Below, piece by piece: positions 61,208 through 64,000 of a stretch of DNA of 64,000 nucleotides (the stretch's first letter is position 1; the number at the start of each line of letters is the position of its first letter). This DNA is from Bacillus sp. es.036 (GTDB taxonomy: Bacteria; Bacillota; Bacilli; Bacillales; Guptibacillaceae), in assembly GCF_002563635.1 (NCBI RefSeq), contig NZ_PDIZ01000001.1, positions 3,410,001 to 3,474,000 of the forward strand. Direction: 5' to 3'. Below the pieces are notes generated by a model. The model made no database searches and was not told the DNA's origin. It saw only the letters and a list, made by a program, of their open reading frames with translations. The position numbers were made by a program, and so were the translations under genes.

Positions 61208-62214
61208 AGCTGTTTAAACTCCCTTCGAGCAATATATATAAAGAACGGTGTACCGATCACAGCTGTTAATACGCCAACAGGCGCTTCAAGCGGCAAAATA
61301 ACATAACGCGCCGCAATGTCTGCAGATAGCAGTAGTATTGCGCCTAGTATCGCACTATAGGGAATGACCCAGCGGTAATCTGGGCCAGTAAAAAAGCGAG
61401 CCAGGTGCGGCACCACAATGCCGATAAATCCAATAGGCCCTGCTACGGCTACAGAACCGCCTGCAAGAAATACAATGAAAAGTGCAGCACCCGCTTTTAC
61501 AAGAAGCGTACGTTGGCCTAGCCCTTTTGCGACATCTTCTCCGATGACGAGCGTATTAATTTTTGTACTGATAAGAAGTGCACCAATTAAACCGATTCCA
61601 ATATACGGGAGCACCGAATAAAGCATGGCTAGACTACGTCCTTCAATAGACCCAGCAAGCCAAAAGAGAACGTCTTCAAGAGCCTTTTCATTTAAAACGA
61701 GCATACCCTGCGTTAACGAGGAAAACATCGCTGCCATCGCTGCACCAGCAAGCGTCAGCTTCATCGGCGTAAGTCCTTCTCTTCCAAGTGAGCCAAGTAC
61801 ATAAACGAGGATTGAGGCAAACGCCGCTCCAAGAAACGCTAACCAGCTAAACGTCGTAAGTGAGGAAACGGAAAAGAACGTAACGGCAATTACAATGACA
61901 AAACTCGCCCCTGCATTTACGCCTAGTATTGATGGTGATGCGAGAGGGTTACGTGTAATTGCCTGCATAAGCGCACCCGCAACAGCGAGACTTGCACCTA
62001 CAGCGGCGCCAATTAACGCTCGCGGTACGCGATTTTCAATAATAATAATATGGGCATTGCTTCCATCAAATTGCGTAAACGCCCGCCAGGCGGTTGACCA
62101 GGTAATGCTCGTTAGTCCATATACAACGCTTGCCACCATCAACATCATGACAAGCAGTAAGCCAATCACAATCCCGAACCATTTTCTATTTACTGAATGT
62201 AATTTATGTGTCAT
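61204..62214 (-). CDS. Iron-siderophore ABC transporter permease (FecCD family), first
   Basis: A protein of 336 aa with the same layout: ALMQAITRNPLASPSILGVN and AVAGPIGFIGIVVPHLARFF. It leads the minus-strand uptake operon. Its promoter and a Fur-like site lie in the 166-bp gap to the divergent binding-protein gene. Confidence 0.93.
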   Translation of the reverse strand: MTHKLHSVNRKWFGIVIGLLLVMMLMVASVVYGLTSITWSTAWRAFTQFDGSNAHIIIIENRVPRALIGAAVGASLAVAGALMQAITRNPLASPSILGVNAGASFVIVIAVTFFSVSSLTTFSWLAFLGAAFASILVYVLGSLGREGLTPMKLTLAGAAMAAMFSSLTQGMLVLNEKALEDVLFWLAGSIEGRSLAMLYSVLPYIGIGLIGALLISTKINTLVIGEDVAKGLGQRTLLVKAGAALFIVFLAGGSVAVAGPIGFIGIVVPHLARFFTGPDYRWVIPYSAILGAILLLSADIAARYVILPLEAPVGVLTAVIGTPFFIYIARREFKQL

Positions 62215-62247
62215 AAAGGTTAATCCCTTTCTTCATCATCCTTTATA

Positions 62248-62276
62248 AGTGTAAAAAAAGAATGAAAACGTGTCAA
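62248..62276 (-). promoter_or_regulatory. Sigma-A promoter of the permease-ATPase-fhuF operon
   Basis: TTGACA, 17 nt, TACACT on the minus strand: perfect -35, 4/6 -10. It is about 35 nt upstream of the first permease start. Confidence 0.7.
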
Positions 62277-62282
62277 TGAATT

Positions 62283-62297
62283 TGAGAATCAATCTCA
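62283..62297. promoter_or_regulatory. Fur-box-like site 1
   Basis: TGAGAATCAATCTCA fits the 7-1-7 Fur box TGATAATNATTATCA at 11 of 14 positions. It lies between the two divergent -35 elements, where bound Fur could repress both. Confidence 0.65.
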
Positions 62298-62305
62298 TTT
62301 AACTA

Positions 62306-62334
62306 TTGACTCTTGTGTGACAATTCAGTATGAT
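62306..62334 (+). promoter_or_regulatory. Sigma-A promoter of the siderophore-binding lipoprotein gene
   Basis: TTGACT, 17 nt, TATGAT: a strong vegetative promoter 46 nt before the start codon. Confidence 0.82.
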
Positions 62335-62345
62335 TACATCGTAAA

Positions 62346-62360
62346 TGAAAACGATTATCA
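62346..62360. promoter_or_regulatory. Fur-box-like site 2
   Basis: TGAAAACGATTATCA matches 12 of 14 positions of the 7-1-7 Fur box, with one half-site perfect. It follows the -10 element, in the start-site or leader position where Fur binding blocks transcription. Confidence 0.75.
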
Positions 62361-62380
62361 CTAATAAGGAGGAAATACAT

Positions 62381-63337
62381 ATGTTCAAAAAAAGTTGGCT
62401 CATCGTTTGCCTCGCAGCATTTATGATTCTAGCTGCTTGTGGAACGAACGGAAATAATGAAAATAGCAGCTCAGGTGAAAAACAGGAAGAGGAAACAACC
62501 CGAACAGTCAAGCACGCGATGGGGGAAACAGAAGTTCCACAGAATCCTGAAAAAGTTGTTATTTTAACAAATGAAGGAACGGAAGCTTTACTTGCTATGG
62601 ATGTAAAACCTGTCGGTGCAGTGCAATCATGGCTCGGTGATCCGTGGTACGATCATATTTCTGACGACATGAAAGACGTTGAAGTTGTTGGAACGGAAAG
62701 TGAAGTAAACCTTGAAGCTGTTGCCGCATTAAAACCTGATCTCATTATCGGAAATAAGCTTCGTCAGGAAGACATTTATGATCAGCTTAGTGCAATCGCT
62801 CCAACGGTTTATTCCGAAACGTTAAAAGGTGACTGGCAGGAGAACTTCGAATTTTATGCCAAAGCACTAAACAAAGAAGATAAAGGCGAAGAAGTAATGA
62901 ATGCCTATAGTGATCGCATTGATTCAATGAGCGAGGAGCTAGGTGATCAGCTAGACAAAAAGGTCTCCGTTGTACGTTTCCTAGCTGGCCAAACGAGAAT
63001 TTACTACAAAGACTCTTTCTCAGGGGTTATTCTTGAGCAGCTCGGCTTTGCTCGTCCAGAATCTCAGCAAAAAGATGACTTTATGGCAGAAGCAACAAAA
63101 GAACGCATCCCAGAAATGGATGGCGACGTCCTTTTCTACTTCACATATGAAGCTGGAGACGGTGAAGCGAATTCCACTGCTGAAGAATGGACGAATGATC
63201 CGCTTTGGAACAATCTACAGGTTGTAAAAGACGGAAATGTTCATGAAGTAAGTGATGCGATTTGGAATACGTCTGGTGGCGTACTTTCCGCTAACTTGAT
63301 GCTCGATGATATCAAAGACGTCTTTTTAGGTGAATAA
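62381..63337 (+). CDS. Iron-siderophore ABC transporter substrate-binding lipoprotein
   Basis: A protein of 318 aa. ATG at 62381, preceded by AAGGAGG, opens a lipoprotein signal (MFKKSWLIVCLAAFMILAAC, lipobox LAAC). The type III binding-protein fold shows in NPEKVVILTNEGTEALLAMD and VAALKPDLIIGNKLRQEDIY. It captures ferric siderophore for the divergent permeases. The ligand cannot be named; similarity is to the FecB/YfiY-type group. Confidence 0.92.
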   Translation: MFKKSWLIVCLAAFMILAACGTNGNNENSSSGEKQEEETTRTVKHAMGETEVPQNPEKVVILTNEGTEALLAMDVKPVGAVQSWLGDPWYDHISDDMKDVEVVGTESEVNLEAVAALKPDLIIGNKLRQEDIYDQLSAIAPTVYSETLKGDWQENFEFYAKALNKEDKGEEVMNAYSDRIDSMSEELGDQLDKKVSVVRFLAGQTRIYYKDSFSGVILEQLGFARPESQQKDDFMAEATKERIPEMDGDVLFYFTYEAGDGEANSTAEEWTNDPLWNNLQVVKDGNVHEVSDAIWNTSGGVLSANLMLDDIKDVFLGE

Positions 63338-63346
63338 ATTTTAATG

Positions 63347-63375
63347 AAAGCTCGGCTAATGCCGGGCTTTTTTTT
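63347..63375 (+). terminator. Terminator after the binding-protein gene
   Basis: AAAGCTCGGC / GCCGGGCTTT (one G-U pair) with a TAAT loop and a long T-run. Confidence 0.9.
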
Positions 63376-63499
63376 GATTATCCTTTCACAAAAAAGGGAA
63401 TTGGATCAGGAGAAGGTTTTCTTTTCATAAGAAAGTGGCAAGAAGACAGGTTCTCATCAGGTATACTAGTAGAAAGACACATAAGGAGGGGATCAATCG

Positions 63500-64000
63500 A
63501 TGCCAAATGTCTGGACACATATTTTATTCGGTGAAGAAGCTGCGATGGAAGCCGGCATATGGAACACGATCAAAGGTGACCTGCCTTACTTTCGACTTGG
63601 TGCTCAGGGACCTGACCCTTTCTTTTACCATAATTTCTGGCCGTGGAAAAAAAATAAGCCGGTGCAGGAAGTTGGTTCTGCTCTTCATCAAGATCATTGC
63701 GGCCCATTCCTCATGGAAATGATTGAATATGGAAAGCAAGATGATCCGATGCTGCGAGCTTATATTCTTGGCTTTGTGACGCATCATATTCTGGATCGAA
63801 ACACTCACCCCTATATCCACTACCGTTCTGGCCTTGAAGGCAACAGACATCAGCAGCTTGAAATTATTATTGATACCATTTTGATGAAAGAATATAAAGA
63901 TGTGGAAACTTGGAAAACCCCCGTTTATCAAGAAATCCAAATTGGAAAATCACTCTATCCTCCCATTGAGCTGATGCTTTATGAATGTATTCAATCCTTT
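63500..64000 (+). CDS. Zinc-dependent phospholipase C family protein, partial (runs off right edge)
   Basis: The first 167 codons are open from the ATG at 63500 (MPNVWTHILFGEEAAMEAGI), with AAGGAGGGG before it, to the window end without a stop. Metal-ligand-like histidines occur in SALHQDHCGPFLM and FVTHHILDRNTHPYIHYRSG, as in PF00882 proteins. No signal peptide is seen, as is usual for the cytosolic Bacillus branch. The substrate is unknown. ORFs in other frames here are shadows. Confidence 0.82.
   Translation, partial: MPNVWTHILFGEEAAMEAGIWNTIKGDLPYFRLGAQGPDPFFYHNFWPWKKNKPVQEVGSALHQDHCGPFLMEMIEYGKQDDPMLRAYILGFVTHHILDRNTHPYIHYRSGLEGNRHQQLEIIIDTILMKEYKDVETWKTPVYQEIQIGKSLYPPIELMLYECIQSF

Noticed and set aside
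63524-63940. Minus-strand ORF of 138 codons and plus-strand ORF at 63435-63722
   Set aside because: Both overlap the phospholipase-C-type frame that starts at 63500 with a strong ribosome site and runs open to the window end.
1-64000. CRISPR arrays, tRNA or rRNA genes, insertion sequences, prophage genes
   Set aside because: No regularly spaced repeats, cloverleaf-like genes, transposase or phage structural genes were seen anywhere in the window.

Overview
The window looks like a chromosomal segment of a motile, aerobic member of the Bacillaceae. The gene families are those of Bacillus (SwrB, FliY, FlhO/FlhP, YwdI, the YflT general stress protein). Start codons are preceded by strong AGGAGG-type ribosome sites, and sigma-A, sigma-D and sigma-B type promoters are recognisable by eye. 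No rRNA, tRNA, CRISPR array, insertion sequence or prophage was seen.

Positions 1-34,500 hold one nearly continuous flagellar locus. A long minus-strand operon runs flgB-flgC-fliE-fliF-fliG-fliH-fliI-fliJ-ylxF-fliK-flgD-(TIGR02530)-flgE-flbD-fliM-fliY-fliO-fliP-fliQ-fliR-flhB-flhA-flhF-flhG-sigD-swrB-(yaaR-like). flhO-flhP leave its head on the plus strand. A second minus-strand block carries fliW-csrA-hag-flaG-fliD-fliT-fliS-motA-motB-fliL-flgM-flgN-flgK-flgL. Together these encode export, basal body, hook, filament, motor, and the sigma-D/FlgM and CsrA/FliW regulators. All chemotaxis genes usually found in this operon (cheY between fliY and fliO; cheB, cheA, cheW, cheC, cheD between flhG and sigD) are missing, and the CheC-like active sites of FliY are degenerate. 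The flagellin gene is complete, but a group I intron begins at its stop codon, and beyond the intron lies a second, in-frame flagellin C-terminus. This is the most unusual object in the window. At the left edge a LexA-box-like site precedes a small sigma factor gene coupled to a yvrJ-like gene.

Positions 34,600-58,600 are ordinary metabolic and stress genes: 5-oxoprolinase (pxpBAC), a sigma-B-type aldehyde dehydrogenase, GNAT, YwdI, beta-carbonic anhydrase, PfpI/DJ-1 protein, TerC, DUF1499, YflT, an ECF sigma factor fused to pentapeptide repeats and flanked by two copies of a GGGGTC palindrome, fumarase, a TAXI-type TRAP transporter with DUF1850, a SLAP-domain protein, an aromatic acid exporter-like protein, DUF429, glutathione peroxidase, a methyltransferase, a B12-binding radical SAM protein, an amidase and an EamA transporter.

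Positions 58,600-63,340 hold a divergent siderophore-iron uptake locus (two permeases, ATPase and FhuF-like reductase on minus; binding lipoprotein on plus) with Fur-box-like sites at the promoters. The window ends inside a zinc-dependent phospholipase C family gene.
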